Assembly: GCF_005239225.2 (NCBI RefSeq)
Contig: NC_133287.1
Location: 7,731,493 to 7,795,492 of the forward strand
Length of the DNA: 64,000 nt
Origin: Populus alba
Taxonomy: Eukaryota > Streptophyta > Magnoliopsida > Malpighiales > Salicaceae
Direction of reading: 5' to 3'
Made by a program: the position numbers and the translations under genes. Below the pieces are notes generated by a model. It worked only from the letters and a program-made list of their open reading frames with translations, was not told the DNA's origin and searched no databases. Positions 50,746 to 62,927 of this stretch are shown piece after piece (the first letter of the stretch is position 1; each line of letters opens with the position of its first letter).

Positions 50746-52366
50746 GTAAGTTTCACTTTCTATTTAGGATGGGAAAGCTGTACTTGCCATCTTATTCTCT
50801 TTGGAGTAGCTTTTGTTTAGCTCTTGCTGTTTTTTTTCTTCTTTTTTTGCAGAGAAAGTGTGTGACTTGATGATTAGTATATGTCCTTTGATGTTCTTAT
50901 TTTGTTTCTGTTCTTTCCTTACCTCTCTCTTTTGGAATCTCTTCTTGTGGTTTTGATGCCTACTCTACCTACTTCAGGTTCTTTCACTGATAATGACTAA
51001 CGAGATTGAACTTCTTCAAAAGCAATCTATTCTGTTTTTCCTAGTTGCAGTACATGAATTAAGTTTCTGCAAACATGGATTTTGTTGTTTTCTACAACAG
51101 AAAATGGCATGATACTTAATTTTGATCAATCGAGTTCATAAATACCACCAAGGAACTGAATTTTCTGTGGTGAAATGCTATGTTGATCAATATTCATGGT
51201 TTGCATAGAAGTATACACTACCTGCCCTTTCTTCAAGCAAGACTGCTACTTCTGCAAGCTCATATTTACTTAACTAGGTTCTCTTTCTTGCAAATTTGAC
51301 TTATTTGCATCAAATTCGGATACCCGTGTCTGTTCATAATTCCCCAGGCAAAGAGAATCAAATAAGTTTCTAATCTTGAACAGAGGATTTTAACTTTACC
51401 TTTTTGCGTTTCATCTGACAGGCTTTGTGCTTTCCTTTCCTTCAACTAAATTTGGGCCCTTCAAAATTTTGATTTAGGACATGATATTGGTCTAGTAATA
51501 TGAGAATATCTGTTTCGTTTTCTCTTGCCCTTTGTTTTTTTGTTCTAAAATGCCTGGAATAATTGAGATTTGAAGCTTAGCTTATTTCACATGTTTCTAG
51601 TTTTTATGTATTTTGTCTGGATTCGGATGCTGCTTGATCTCTTTATATTCTGTCAGTTGTTAATTTTATTGTCACCACATTTTTCTTGAGATAAAGAGAG
51701 TCCTGTTTCTATTAATGCCTAATGCCCCCATCATTGTCCAATATATATATATATGTAATCGTGGAGGAAACATGGCCTCATAGTAGCTCACAGTGGACCA
51801 CTGGAGAGAGGGCATGGCACAGAGGTCAAATCCTTTTGTGTTTGAATGCATAATGCTTCAACTCACTTAGGTTCGATTATGACAGCACAAGTTCAACCAA
51901 ATGCTTTACAGCATTGTAGGTTTTGCTTCAGACAATAGTCATTAATTCACCTTTTGTCAGTAAAAAAATGCGAGCTTGGTAAGGTTTATGAACCACTAGG
52001 ATAACAGTGTGTTGCTGTTCTAGTTACAATAATCTCGTAGGCCAAAAGACTGGAAGTTGGAGACTGTTATAATGTGTTCATGTTGTGGAAATGTTAATGG
52101 ATTATTTCTCGGCCTCAGCCTTCAGATTGTTCTTATCTTGCTTGCTTGTTTCCTAGAGTATTTTTTTTTTTTAAATTTCATTACTCTTTGTGCTAAATTA
52201 GCAGTTGTCATCATGTTTTTACACAGATTTAAGAGTTCTTAATCTATTGTTTTTGTTTTGGAGGTTGCCTTGCTGATAAATTTCTTGCTATAACTTTCAC
52301 AATCGCTCTCAGCTCCTACGAGTTTAACTGTGGAACACTATTTACTCATCATGTCGAATTCTGCAG
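50746..52366 (+). other. Probable 5'-UTR intron of the ZFP4-like gene
   Basis: A GTAAGT donor at 50746 and a tctgcag acceptor ending at 52366 enclose 1.6 kb of T-rich, non-coding DNA. A CT-rich leader-like stretch lies at about 50465-50600 and the ATG follows at 52468. An inner acceptor (ttttttgcag, ending about 50852) could mean alternative splicing. Confidence 0.45.
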
Positions 52367-52467
52367 GTTGAAAACATCTTGTTTCAACTGACTCAATCTG
52401 GCTACTGCTCAGAAACTATAAATGTGAAGTATCTCCTTGTGGTATTAAGTACAATCATCAAAGAAAG

Positions 52468-53244
52468 ATGAAACCAATTATTGATCTTGAAGTTGAAGCC
52501 ACATCAGAAAATGTTTCTGAAGTCAGCAGCCAAGTAGCTTCCAACTTATCAAACCAAGAAACTTCTGCAGCCCCCTCCAATGACAGCCTCACTAACTCTT
52601 CCTATCTCACAAATGCCATAGCAACTCAATCTGGTTCGGAAATGGTTTCCCTTGACTTAACCCTTTGCTTCAATAATGATGAGTTAGGTGGAAGGGACCC
52701 TGTGGGACTCTCATTGTCAAGCACAAGTGAGAGTAGCAATGAACCTGCATCACGTACTACAGCCGAAGCAATACCACGAGTATTTTCTTGCAATTACTGT
52801 CAGCGCAAATTCTTCAGCTCTCAGGCACTTGGTGGACACCAAAACGCTCATAAGAGAGAAAGAACATTAGCTAAGCGTGCAATAAGAATGGGTATTTTCT
52901 CGGAAAGGTATGCCAGCCTAGCATCGTTGCCTCTACATGGATCCTCATTCCGATCCCTAGGGATAGAGGCACATTCTTCAGTGCACCAAAACTTTGCACC
53001 ACCAGTAAGGTCACTAGAAATAAGCAGCAGTGCAAGATTTGATCAAGGTTATGCAGGTCTGCCAGTATTCATGGAGGATGATGAGGCAGAGTTGTTATGG
53101 CCAGGAAGTTTTCGACAGGTAGCTGTGGAAGACGATGCTCATCAAAGTTTTGTAGTCGCAGGGAGTTCAAACATGATTTTTTTGGGGGCAACTCCACCAG
53201 TGAACTTAGATGATTCTGCGCCAGATCTCACACTAAAACTTTGA
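52468..53244 (+). CDS. ZFP4: Single C2H2 zinc-finger EAR-motif repressor, ZFP4-like, 258 aa
   Basis: Nuclear transcription factor of the plant-specific QALGGH class. One zinc finger: [20 protein letters not shown] followed by NAHKR, with ligands Cys108, Cys111, His124 and His128. A basic stretch [10 protein letters not shown] follows. EAR-type repression motifs occur at LDLTL (62-66) and at the C-terminus DLTLKL. The N-terminus [11 protein letters not shown], the STSESS segment, the SLPLHG and [12 protein letters not shown] blocks and the [15 protein letters not shown] block all match Arabidopsis ZFP4 in order and length (about 260 aa). Single coding exon, first ATG. Likely represses target genes through TOPLESS-type co-repressors. 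The leader appears to be spliced. Targets are unknown. Confidence 0.88.
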   Translation: MKPIIDLEVEATSENVSEVSSQVASNLSNQETSAAPSNDSLTNSSYLTNAIATQSGSEMVSLDLTLCFNNDELGGRDPVGLSLSSTSESSNEPASRTTAEAIPRVFSCNYCQRKFFSSQALGGHQNAHKRERTLAKRAIRMGIFSERYASLASLPLHGSSFRSLGIEAHSSVHQNFAPPVRSLEISSSARFDQGYAGLPVFMEDDEAELLWPGSFRQVAVEDDAHQSFVVAGSSNMIFLGATPPVNLDDSAPDLTLKL

Positions 53245-53834
53245 GAACATTGGCTGCAGTATTTATGCTCCGATATTATCTCTTGTATAGCAAGTTGTGC
53301 AATGGACCATGGCTGAACTTTTATATTCCCTGCTAAGAATTTGTATGTCAGTGTATAAGAGCTTCACAGAGATTATTCTGGAGCTTCTTCGTTTGTTATA
53401 TCTATGTGATTGATCCTTTTAATTTGCTGTAATTGGTAGTTTGATTATGTATTCTGTCTCTCTAATTTCTAATGCTAGTTGATACAGTATGCTTCAAGTA
53501 CAGGTCTGCAGGCATTGCAATTGGGTCACAGATCAACTCAGCCGTGGAATGTTTTATCAGCAGAGTGAAATCTGCGACAGAAATAGAAGTTTTCTTTAAG
53601 CTCTAATCTACAGTATCATTCAAACAAAAGTTTATCAAGGAAAATAGACGGGGGAAATCTCCAAGCAGTACCATATAAATTTGCAAGATCGTTGGATTAT
53701 GAACATAAACCATCCAACAAAGAAATTAACAATCGAAGAAGCTAAATTACAACCAGGAGGATGCAGGAGTCCAGCCACAAGGATAAACACAAAGATTGAC
53801 GTACTATCTAGTGGACTTGATGCATCTATAAGAT

Positions 53835-54065
53835 CTAGCAGAAAACATCGATATCTAGAAACTTGCTTTTACTCGAGCTATGGCTGATCTCCTTCTCTTT
53901 ATAATAGGTATTCAGTGTCAAAAGAGCAGGCCTGAATTGGGAGGTGAAGGAGCCTCTACAGTCGAAGAAATCCTGCAGGTTGGACGCTGATCTTGTCTCC
54001 TCCTTCTTATAAGCAGCAGAGAGCCCCTCACGGGCAATATCTTTAGACCCACTATCAGTATCCAT
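53835..54065 (-). CDS. Small unknown protein, 76 aa (duplicated gene, copy A)
   Basis: I do not recognise the family. The frame begins MDTDSGSKDIAREGLSAAYK, has a core NLQDFFDCRGSFTSQFRPAL and ends in a Ser/Lys-rich tail. It is soluble, with no signal peptide or membrane segment. A second copy 4.7 kb away keeps the N-terminal 51 codons in frame in spite of a 9-bp indel, which suggests past selection on the protein. A TATA element lies about 155 bases upstream. A tttcctag directly before the start could also be a splice acceptor, so the leader may be spliced. Confidence 0.5.
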   Translation of the reverse strand: MDTDSGSKDIAREGLSAAYKKEETRSASNLQDFFDCRGSFTSQFRPALLTLNTYYKEKEISHSSSKSKFLDIDVFC

Positions 54066-54220
54066 ATCTAGGAAACAAAAAAGATACCGAAGAAACAGTA
54101 TTACAACTTTCTTTCCACACAGAAAACTATGCTTCTATTTCTCTCTCTCGCACACTATGACTAGGGTTTTATCAATGCCTTGTTGAAGACGAACGACTAA
54201 CCTGATACATGCACACGCAC

Positions 54221-54227
54221 TTATATA
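54221..54227 (-). promoter_or_regulatory. TATA box of copy A of the duplicated small gene
   Basis: Reads TATATAA on the minus strand inside gagtatataagtg, about 155 bases before the ATG at 54065. The matching place in copy B is a CA run, so this promoter element is not shared. Confidence 0.45.
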
Positions 54228-55884
54228 CTCTCCTAAACCGGCCAAGGATGTTTCCTGCCCTGATTCGGATGGCAGCTAGCTAGGGCCAGCCTGGATTTAC
54301 TCTGTTTCCAGTATCCTCCATGTTAAGGAAATTTAATCCTGCTTAAATTTGGATACTTGACAACATTCCTATCCTCGTCCGATTAGGATACAGATTCTCT
54401 ATGTAGATTGAAACAGGCGATAAATGCATGTTTACTTTTAATCCTTGACTTAGATGTCAAAGTACAAAACAGTCCCTAAACTAAACAAATGGGCTTTCAA
54501 TATGCCAAACATTTTTATTAAGATTTTTTCCATCTTCTTCTTCACAAAAATAGTACTCAATAATTTGTGTCAGTAATTTATTTGAATCATATGATCAAAG
54601 TAGATGATATACTCATTGCTTGCTACTGTGTCTACTTGTTTTTCCAATTTGATCAAGTAAGGATTCTATTATAAAATCTTATAATTAAAGGATCAAAATG
54701 TAGTTTGGCATTTTGTGTGTTGTGAGTTTGTGGCTCCATCCATTGCTCTCTCCTTCATTCATGTCCAGAAGTAGGACAAGCCACCTCATGAATGGAGTCT
54801 TTGGAGTCCCAATGCCCCATATGCCAAAAAATAAAAATAAAAAATACAACCCTGGAAATAATTAAATAATTGTTAACGTTTTTCATCCTTCACCTTGTTC
54901 ATCTGTTACACTTAAGACCGAAAATGCAGATTTTGTTGCATAGAAATGCTTGGCAGCCCAAACCATACTACAAAGGCCGTGAGACGAATTTGGAAGCTAT
55001 ATTTCTGGTACAGTTTCTTGCTCTTCCCCCAAGCAAAAAACGACAGTACGCAGTAAAATAACTCAGGTGCTAAGACATCCAATGACACTAAGAAGAAGAA
55101 AAAGGAAGATGAAGCTTCAATCAGCAAATGGGAGTGTAGAACATTTGATGGATGATCAAGGAGAAGATAGCACAGATTCTCTGGAGTCCGGATTTAGGAA
55201 GCAAGGAAACATCCGTAACGCTCACAGAGGGTTTTCAGAAATGAAAACAGAACTTGAAAGAGAGTAAGCAGCTCAGGAGATGCCAGCTGATCGATGGTCA
55301 GACACCAGGTTTCAGGGATACACACTCTGGTTTATGGAACGAGTCATCTATTAGATGGCATTCAATTGACTCAGAAAAGCAGGATTTCTTGAAAAAAGGA
55401 TTAAAAGGAAAAAAGGTATGGAAAACAAGATAAGAAAAGATGACTAAATTATAAATTTGAGATTTTTTTTTATATTTTGTATAGTTTTGATGTGTTGATA
55501 TTAAGAATAAAAAATAATATCTTAATATATATTTATAAAAAAAATACTTTCAAGTATTACCAATTTCCATACTTACCTTTAGATTATAATTGACAAATTA
55601 AATGATGTTCATGGCACGCCTAGTCAACGCCACTGTCTTGAATTCTCCATTTTAAAAGTTATGAGAGCGGCACACACTTGAATTTTCTATTTTACAAGCT
55701 ATTAGTACAACATACGTAAATATTTTTTTTCACAGGGAGAGCGCTTCCCTAAACAATTAGTTTTACAGTTCAATTGTGCTGTTGTTTATGATGAAATAAT
55801 TATTCTCCATGATTTCCCTCTAAGTAGGATGCACTGTATGCCCACAACCATACCCCCACAAGGCAAATTCATGTGATCCGATGG

Positions 55885-55895
55885 TATATAAATAG
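55885..55895 (+). promoter_or_regulatory. TATA box upstream of the broken GDSL gene
   Basis: TATATAAATAG, followed by a C/A-rich leader-like stretch (about 55915-55990) ahead of the surviving GDSL exons. It is a good match to a plant core promoter. Confidence 0.5.
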
Positions 55896-56147
55896 AGGTA
55901 TATGGGACACAACACAGGGAAACAGATCCACACACACAGCTCATGCAACGTCCACAACACATTCTTCTACGTTTTCGTTCTTCCTCCCTCATTCATTATT
56001 TTTCCCAAATGCTTTCCCTTATTCTATATAGATGTTAATGGATACATCAACACATTGTGGTGTTAATGGTTTATTTTGTTCTTTACAGCTTATTATTATC
56101 GACACAAAATGTTTTTTTGCAAAATGATGCTTGTAATTTTGCTGCAG

Positions 56148-57337
56148 CTGAGTTTGCAAAGCTGCCATTAATTCCACCATATTCACAACCTGGAAACCGT
56201 GAATTCATTAATGGAGCCAACTTCGCATCAGGGGGAGCTGGTGCTCTTGTTGAAACTAATCAAGGACGGGTATGTGGTCCAGTTGCGTAGCTAGGCCTCT
56301 CTCTTTTTTTATGTGTCCAGGTTAAGATCATCATCAACAAGCTAGAAACTTGGTACTTGTTGGAGTGGATTTTTCTTATTGTGATTATTTATACTAATTA
56401 ATCATGTTTTTTCATTTTCTCCTGTTTGGTTCTTTCGAAGGTGATAGACCTTAAAACTCAACTTAGGAATTTCAAGAATATGGAGAAGCAGCTAAGAGAA
56501 AAACTTGGAGTTGCAGTCTTGCAGAGGTTAAGACATTATTATCCAAAGCTGTTTACATATTCTACATTGGAAGTAATGACTACTCTGTACCTTCCGCCAC
56601 AAACTCGACTGTGCTTCAATCCTACTCCCAAGAAGAGTATGTCAAGATGGTTATAACATAACAGCAGTGATCCAAGTAATTAACATGTTATAAGAGCACG
56701 CAAATTATTTCTTTGTTTCATTTTTCTCCCAAGTTCATCAAACTATGATTGCATCAATTTTGCTTTTTCAGGAAATATATAAGATTGGGGGAAGGAAATT
56801 TGGACTCTCAAAGTTGACAGCAGGTTGTGATCCCGCCTCGAGAGCGCTAAAACTAGCCACCACAGGTGGCTCCGGCTGCATGGAGGAAGCAACTATGCTT
56901 GCACAACTACACAATATAGCTCTCCCCGAAGTTCTCAAAGAGCTTGAGAGCCACCTAAAATGATTTACGTATTCATTTTTTGATTTTTACACTACAGCAG
57001 ATGAAAGACTCAATAATCCTTCAAAATATGGTAAAGAGCTCCCTATTTTTTCTTATCATGAACTGTTAGGATAATTGTATTCCAATTTTATTTTCTTTTC
57101 CTTTTCCCATTTAATTTGTGTGAAGGTTTCAAAGAGGTGAAAATGGCATGTTGTGGCAGTGGTCCGTACAGAGGCTCCTTAACTTGCGGCCTGAAAGGAT
57201 ACCAATTGTGCGTTAACATTAGCGAATATCTCTACTTCGATGCAGTTCATCCAACCGAGAAGGCCAACTATCAATGTGGAAGGGAAGTACTGAAGTTGTC
57301 AAACCTTACAACCTTAAAACACTATTTGAAATATAGC
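56148..57337 (+). pseudogene. GDSL-type esterase/lipase pseudogene (GLIP-like)
   Basis: Remains of a secreted SGNH/GDSL lipase. Surviving exons at 56148-56269, 56441-56675, 56772-57030 and 57126-57337 keep GT/AG borders, so it was copied as DNA, not from mRNA. Recognisable parts: EFAKLPLIPPY, NFASGGAGALVET (block II), YIFYIGSNDYSVP (block III), and the catalytic block V DAVHPTEKAN. Damage: exon 1 with the GDSL serine motif is missing; an 8-bp insertion near 56515-56530 duplicates ttgcag and shifts the frame; about 4 bp are lost near 56652; a TGA at 56961-56963 replaces a conserved codon; and the frame shifts again near 57275, after which the true C-terminus continues in another frame. It cannot make an active enzyme. 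Confidence 0.85.
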
Positions 57338-57340
57338 TAA

Positions 57341-58309
57341 AAACTTGTCCGAATGATCCATCTCGTACCAGACACAGTCAATAATTCTGCACACCAATAA
57401 ATATTCAATCGGAACATCCTATCTTCAATCTGATTTATTTTAAAATCATGACTAATGTTCTTTCTTCTCTGTTCTTTTATTTTACTTTGCAATCTAAACT
57501 AACTGATAAAGGCCAAAGGCTTGCTTTTGAGGGTGTGTGGTGCATGAGAGTGATGCAATGTATATCGAAATAAAGAATTAGAGATTTTCAAGTTCGAAGG
57601 TTACAACCCTAAACGGTAAAGAAAACTTTGTTTCCACACTTTTTGAAATTCAATAATTCTTAAAAACTGTAATAAAAATAAATTACAAAATGTTTAAACA
57701 TGTGATAAACCAACTTAGCTAATTAAAATCAAATCAAATTACATTAAAACTCTAAAACCTAACTAGGAAAGAAATTCAAATATAATAAGTAAAATAAAAA
57801 AAAATCCCAAACAACAAATTTTTATTAATTTGATCACAGTTCTATCCTCCTCCCCTAGTATTATTAAACTAAAAAAACTGTGTGGTTGGGGTCAATACTC
57901 AGAATTGAAATATAAAATTTGCAGTCTACCTATATCAGCTTTCATATCTGATCTGATAATAAATGGAAATTAGATGTTCATATCATCAGATGGGTGCATC
58001 ACAGCGTACAAAGTACATTTAAGGCTAATGTTGGTGGATCATACGGGTTTCAACTTTCAACAATTTTCATCTGTGACATGTTATAATTTTAGCTTGCAAC
58101 AAGCTGTGAGTGCATTTTTCATGTGGGGGCGATTTTCTTATAATTGTTCAGAGAGAGACCATAGTCTAAAGACAGCAATTACACTTTATTGTTGAATTTT
58201 GAGGACAACTGGAGTGAGATACTAGAGGCATTGCCTGGATTTTTTTTTCCTGTTTTGAGAAATCAGAATACTATTTTCAGTATTGGAACCAATGCATTAT
58301 CATTGTAAA
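57341..58309. other. Spacer between the GDSL pseudogene and duplication copy B
   Basis: AT-rich. A 73-codon plus-strand frame at 57974-58195 has no family features. No bounded element seen. Confidence 0.4.
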
Positions 58310-59400
58310 TTATATGACAGCAGAGATCGTTATTAGCATTAGCAGAGTAAAATATGCAACACAAGCAAGAGTTTCCTTCAAGCTTCACTGTAAGCTATCA
58401 TTCAAGCAAAAGTTTATCAACGAAAATAAACAAAAATGTCTCAAAAGTATATTAATTTTGAATATAATCGAATTATGAACATAAAGTATTGAAAAAAGAA
58501 ATCAACAATAAAAAAAGTTACAATCATAACCAAAAGCAGGGGAATTCAGGCTACAAAGAGGAATTCTGCTATAGTTAGATCTAGCAGAATACATCAATAT
58601 GCAGAAACTCGCATTTGCTCGAGCCATGGGCACTCATCTCCTTCTCTTTATAATTAATAAGTATTCAGTGCCTAAAGAGAAGGTCTGAGTTGGGAAGTGA
58701 AAAAGCCTATGGAGTCAAAGAAATCCTGCAGGTAGGACTCTGATCTTGTTTCCTTCTTATCATTGTCCTTATAAGTAGCAGAGAACCTCCCACTGGCCAT
58801 ACCTTTAGACCCACTATCAGTATCCATATCAATAGAGCTTTATTGAACTAAAAAGGTTTTCCACATAGAAATACTACGCTCCTATCTTTCTCTCACACAC
58901 ACCATGACTAGGGTTTTTCAATCCATTGTTACAGACGAAAGAATAACCTGACACAGTAACACACACACACACACACTTCTGAACCGATTAAGAAAGTATA
59001 GCCAACACTGATTAGGACTTGGTTAGGGCCAACTTTGTACCCTTTCTTTCCAAAAAATATCCTACTAAAAATCTGAATCCTTGTTAAATTAGGAATTGAA
59101 GAATGCAATAAATGCATTGCCCCTTAATATCTGAGGTTTTTTTTTTTTTTTTGAAAATAAGGTATTTTTGAAATTCTTTTTCATAAAATAGGGTAAATTT
59201 TCCTCATCATTTCTTTTTGAATAAAAAAAAACCAAGTCATGTGAGATATTCATAGTAGATTTATCTCCAGGAGTAGGACAGGCCAACTCATGAATCAAGT
59301 CCTTGTAGTTCCACTGGTAAAAAAAATAAAAATAAAATATTGAAACAATAAAATAATTATCAAATTTCTTCTTCTTTCACCTATTCATCTGTTATAATTA
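58310..59400. repeat. Segmental duplication, copy B
   Basis: Same-orientation copy of 53540-54910. It is shorter, with several deletions and a CA microsatellite (about 58961-58976) where copy A has its TATA region. It lies on the far side of the GDSL pseudogene. Confidence 0.75.
58672..58827 (-). CDS. Small unknown protein, 51 aa (duplicated gene, copy B, shortened)
   Basis: Paralogue of the 76-aa frame at 53835-54065: begins MDTDSGSKGMASGRFSATYK and ends LQDFFDSIGFFTSQLRPSL, with a TAG where copy A continues. A 9-bp in-frame insertion adds three residues in the middle. Downstream of the stop the old frame is broken by further stops. No TATA element remains upstream. It may be a pseudogene or a shortened but still used copy. 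Confidence 0.35.
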   Translation of the reverse strand: MDTDSGSKGMASGRFSATYKDNDKKETRSESYLQDFFDSIGFFTSQLRPSL

Positions 59401-59629
59401 ATAGGAATAAAGGTGCATATTTTCTTTCACCTATTCAGATGTGTAAAAAAGAAACACATGTTCCCAAAAATGAACATGACAAGAGATATAAATAAGTTGA
59501 GATGACATATCTAGACAACGATAATGAAGATGAGAAGCGTTATAGCCTAAAAACACACATAAGAGGAACAAAAATCTAATTTATAAGCCTTATATGGATG
59601 AAGAAATCAAGATAAAAAAGAAACAAAAA

Positions 59630-61075
59630 TCAAGGTTTTTTAATATGAGGCACATGAAAAACATAAGATAAAGTAAAGATGCATTTAGGTGTAAGTAACA
59701 TAGTATACCCAATATTGAATATGGAAAGTCTCTTACCATCAACAACATATAAGTGATCATTTCCAAGATATGGTTGAAACCCTACCAATTTCACAAGATC
59801 ATGTATGATATGTTGATTCATACTGGTGTTTGGAAATCAATCTATAAATCTAGTTGAGGAGACATTACTAAGAGTAAGATTGGCATTAGTATGTTGTTTA
59901 TGACCTGCAAGTTAAGATCATTATGGCACGGAGTGACCAAAGGAATTGCAAAGGTGACACTTGATATTATGCCTAAAAAAGTGTGGATTTAACCACAATT
60001 GGGGGTCGTGTAAACACCTACTACGCTGCCAATTTCCTTGCTATCAATTGTTGCTATGAGAGCTATTTAATCCACAATATCTAGAACCTGTGTTTATGTT
60101 ATCTTGATTGTTGTTATTGTGTTATCCATCATAGAATCACCCCTTGCCACATTGAGAGTTGAAATTGTTATGAGACGAATCTGAGGGTTGTCGTTGTGCA
60201 ACAATAGCTGATAGGGGCTGAGTTGGCATTGGCGATAGAGGTTGGGTTGGCAGTGGCAATAGAGGAGCGTTGGTAGTAGAAGAGTAGTATCATCACTTAT
60301 GAATTGAATGGAACTCTTGTAAAGAAACTCATGAGTAAAAAAATGACTATAAAGATCTGCATGTGAAAGAGGGTTAGCCTTGGTGGAAAGACTAGTCATC
60401 AGGACTTTAAACTCACCTCGAAGTCCACAGAACATGTATAAATTGAAATCATCAAGTGAAAAAGGTCGGTCAGCTCCTATTAATTCATCAAATAAAGCCT
60501 TCACTTTATGCAGATAAATGGTGTCTAAATTACCACCCTGGCGAAGATCTTGAAATGAATCATCAAGTTGCACAATGCAAGAATTGAACGAAGAAGTAAG
60601 AGCTTGCTATAGAATATGCCGAACATAGTGCGAAGTTTCACAATCGACAACAAGATGCAGCATATCCGTTGAAAGAAAAGAAAGGAACGTACTCAGAATA
60701 AGTTGATCTTGTTATTTCCAATGAAAAAAAAAAGGATTAATCTGAAGAGAGGAGCCATTAGTAATAGCCATGTGAGAAGGGGGACATAACAAAGAGCCAT
60801 CAATAAATTTAAAAACACTTTATCCAAAAAGATATGGCTTCATCTGCATTTGCCAATAAAAATAATTGGTGTTTGTGAGCTTCAAGGAGATAACTTGGTA
60901 AGTGTTGGAGAGAGGAACAATCGCGATAATGAAAGAATCTATAGTAGGGGAAGTAATGACGATAACATGGGGAGAAGAGTTACCGATCAAAGCAAAGGAG
61001 GAGAGTGACATCTGCATTGGTGGTTGAGAAGTAGCATTGAGTTTGCAACAACTGCAGTAGCTTGAATGAAGTCCA
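59630..61075 (-). mobile_element. Ty1/copia retrotransposon relic (gag and start of pol)
   Basis: Minus strand. The 5' part (about 60820-61017) contains LTNTNYFYWQMQMKPYLFG, the typical copia gag start. Then comes 60094-60573 with LDDSFQDLRQGG, LHKVKALFDELIGADRPFSL and LRGEFKVLMTSL (UBN2/gag helices). A CNSFGHSVP zinc-knuckle-like remnant follows, and then 59630-59821 with GFQPYLGNDHLYVVDGKRL and TFTLSYVFHVPHIKKP-like sequence, the protease/pre-integrase region. Several stops and frameshifts interrupt it, and pol beyond this point is missing. AT-rich sequence at 61090-61270 may be the 5' LTR, but no clear primer site was found. Confidence 0.8.
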
Positions 61076-61975
61076 TTGGAGAGAAAGAAGAAAGAGTTTT
61101 AATTTGCTTGTCTCTTATACTAAATTAAGAATAATAGGAGGCTTAACCAATTAGTTAGCTAAATTTTCCTATTTCTATATTTAATATAATATACAATAAG
61201 TAATGTAGAGATTACAACATAAGATTAGTTAAGTAGAATTACTATAATATATACCTTATAACTACACTTAACTTCTTCTTGCCACCATCCGTTTCAAGGG
61301 AAAGCTAGTGCATTTCTTTAATACATTTTCCAATCTCAAAACCACACTCCAATGACAAATAATAACATTGGCTCTCGAGAATGGCTGCTCACCCATGGGT
61401 GGTACTGTCCAGTATTGTGTCCACGATATTAAAAAAAAAAAAAAAAAAAGCAAGGAAATTATTGAAGGGAGTATCCACTCACCTATATTACAGTTTAACA
61501 CAGGAACACCAAGTTTTCAAGTTTGGACAGAAACAAATTAACTTTGACAATGTCATCAACAATGTATCAGAGCTTTCACAATATCAACCTAAAATTACTA
61601 TTATTGAGACATTTATTGTTTTTAAAAAAGAAAGTGAATTTCCATTTGTTAATTAAAAATTCAAATTTCCAATGTGCAATTTGTGATACTAAAACGTTAG
61701 TACAAACACACCAAAAAAAAAGAAGAGAAACAGTGAGGCAAGAAACTCTAACGATAGGTTTGGATTGATATAAGATAAAGTAACAAGAAAGGTTTGCTGC
61801 TTTTCTACTTCCCTGTACTCTGGAAATCCTCTTTTGCTGGATGTGCTCCTTTTCCTCTCGTTATTTTCTTTTATTTATCTCCTCTTTATTTGCTGTTGCT
61901 TTCTATATGCAGATTATTCTGCTATGTACACCATTTTCAACTTCCTTGATGGTTATGTAATAATATGGCCTCTTG

Positions 61976-62001
<26 letters not shown>
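61976..62001. repeat. (CA)n microsatellite
   Basis: Uninterrupted CA run in otherwise plain spacer. Confidence 0.9.
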
Positions 62002-62006
<5 letters not shown>

Positions 62007-62927
62007 TCTTTTATAACTTCACTAAATAGCAAACAAAGACAGATTGTTAAATCACAACATTGTTATATCTCACTTTTCCTGTTTGTTCAGTTTTTGTTTC
62101 AAATTAATGGGCTGAAAGATAAGTTGGTGTAGCTGAGGTTCTAATGCATATGTTAGAGAGTAATGCATCCAATGAAACAATAGCTTTTGTTTTAAGAATA
62201 TAGCTATAGAAAACAGGTAATTTCCTAGTATCTTTGGCAACAACCGTTAGACTTATTTATTCATTTGGACAAGCTAACATGGAAGAGTTGAAATTTTGAC
62301 ATTTGAACCCTTGTCGGATGTTCCTACCCTTGCAATTTTTAAACCATATTAGAATACTGTATAAGATGTAAGACTTGCAGGTGAGACTTCTCGTGAATTG
62401 TAGTTTAGAATGATAGGTTGTGCAATCAGGGGATAATCATTAGTTGGGTTAACAATACAAAGAGCTGCAACTTCATCCCACTGGATTGATCGAAAATATA
62501 TATTTCTTTTTATTGAATTTAGGCACTTTCTTTGTCTAAGTACATTGAGATCCTAAACTTTGATTCAAACAACATGAAAAAAAAATATATCTTTATTTTA
62601 AAAATGTGTAAATTTCAATTAGTAAAAGGCAAAATAAGAAAGAAAAAGAAAACGGTATTGAATGGTCATTTAGGGCGGCAATGGTTTATCAAAATAATGA
62701 TTATAGCTTTGTAAAATAATAAAGAACGTAAGAAAGACACACATACATATTTTTTTAAACAATAAACTCTTGTGTAGATTAAAATACAATCGATAGTTTT
62801 CACTTTGTTTTCCACAATACTGTATAAGGAGAACATAGCATTTCTAACTCATTATTAAATTAGTTATATTATATAGTTTTTTTTTTTCCTTAGTATAACA
62901 TTATTGAAATCTTACAATATATAGCTT
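62002..62927. other. AT-rich spacer
   Basis: No gene, RNA gene or bounded element recognised. Confidence 0.4.

Larger units (their letters stand above)
53540..54910. repeat. Segmental duplication, copy A
   Basis: Matches 58310-59400 in the same orientation over most of its length, with indels. Shared landmarks in order: tcaaacaaaagtttatcaa, aagatctagcagaaaaca, the small gene on the minus strand, then aagtaggacaagccacctca and the final attgttcatctgtta-type end. Borders are approximate. Confidence 0.75.

Noticed and set aside
60094..60573. A host gene of 159 codons
   Set aside because: The sequence is copia gag with the element's protease region downstream on the same strand.
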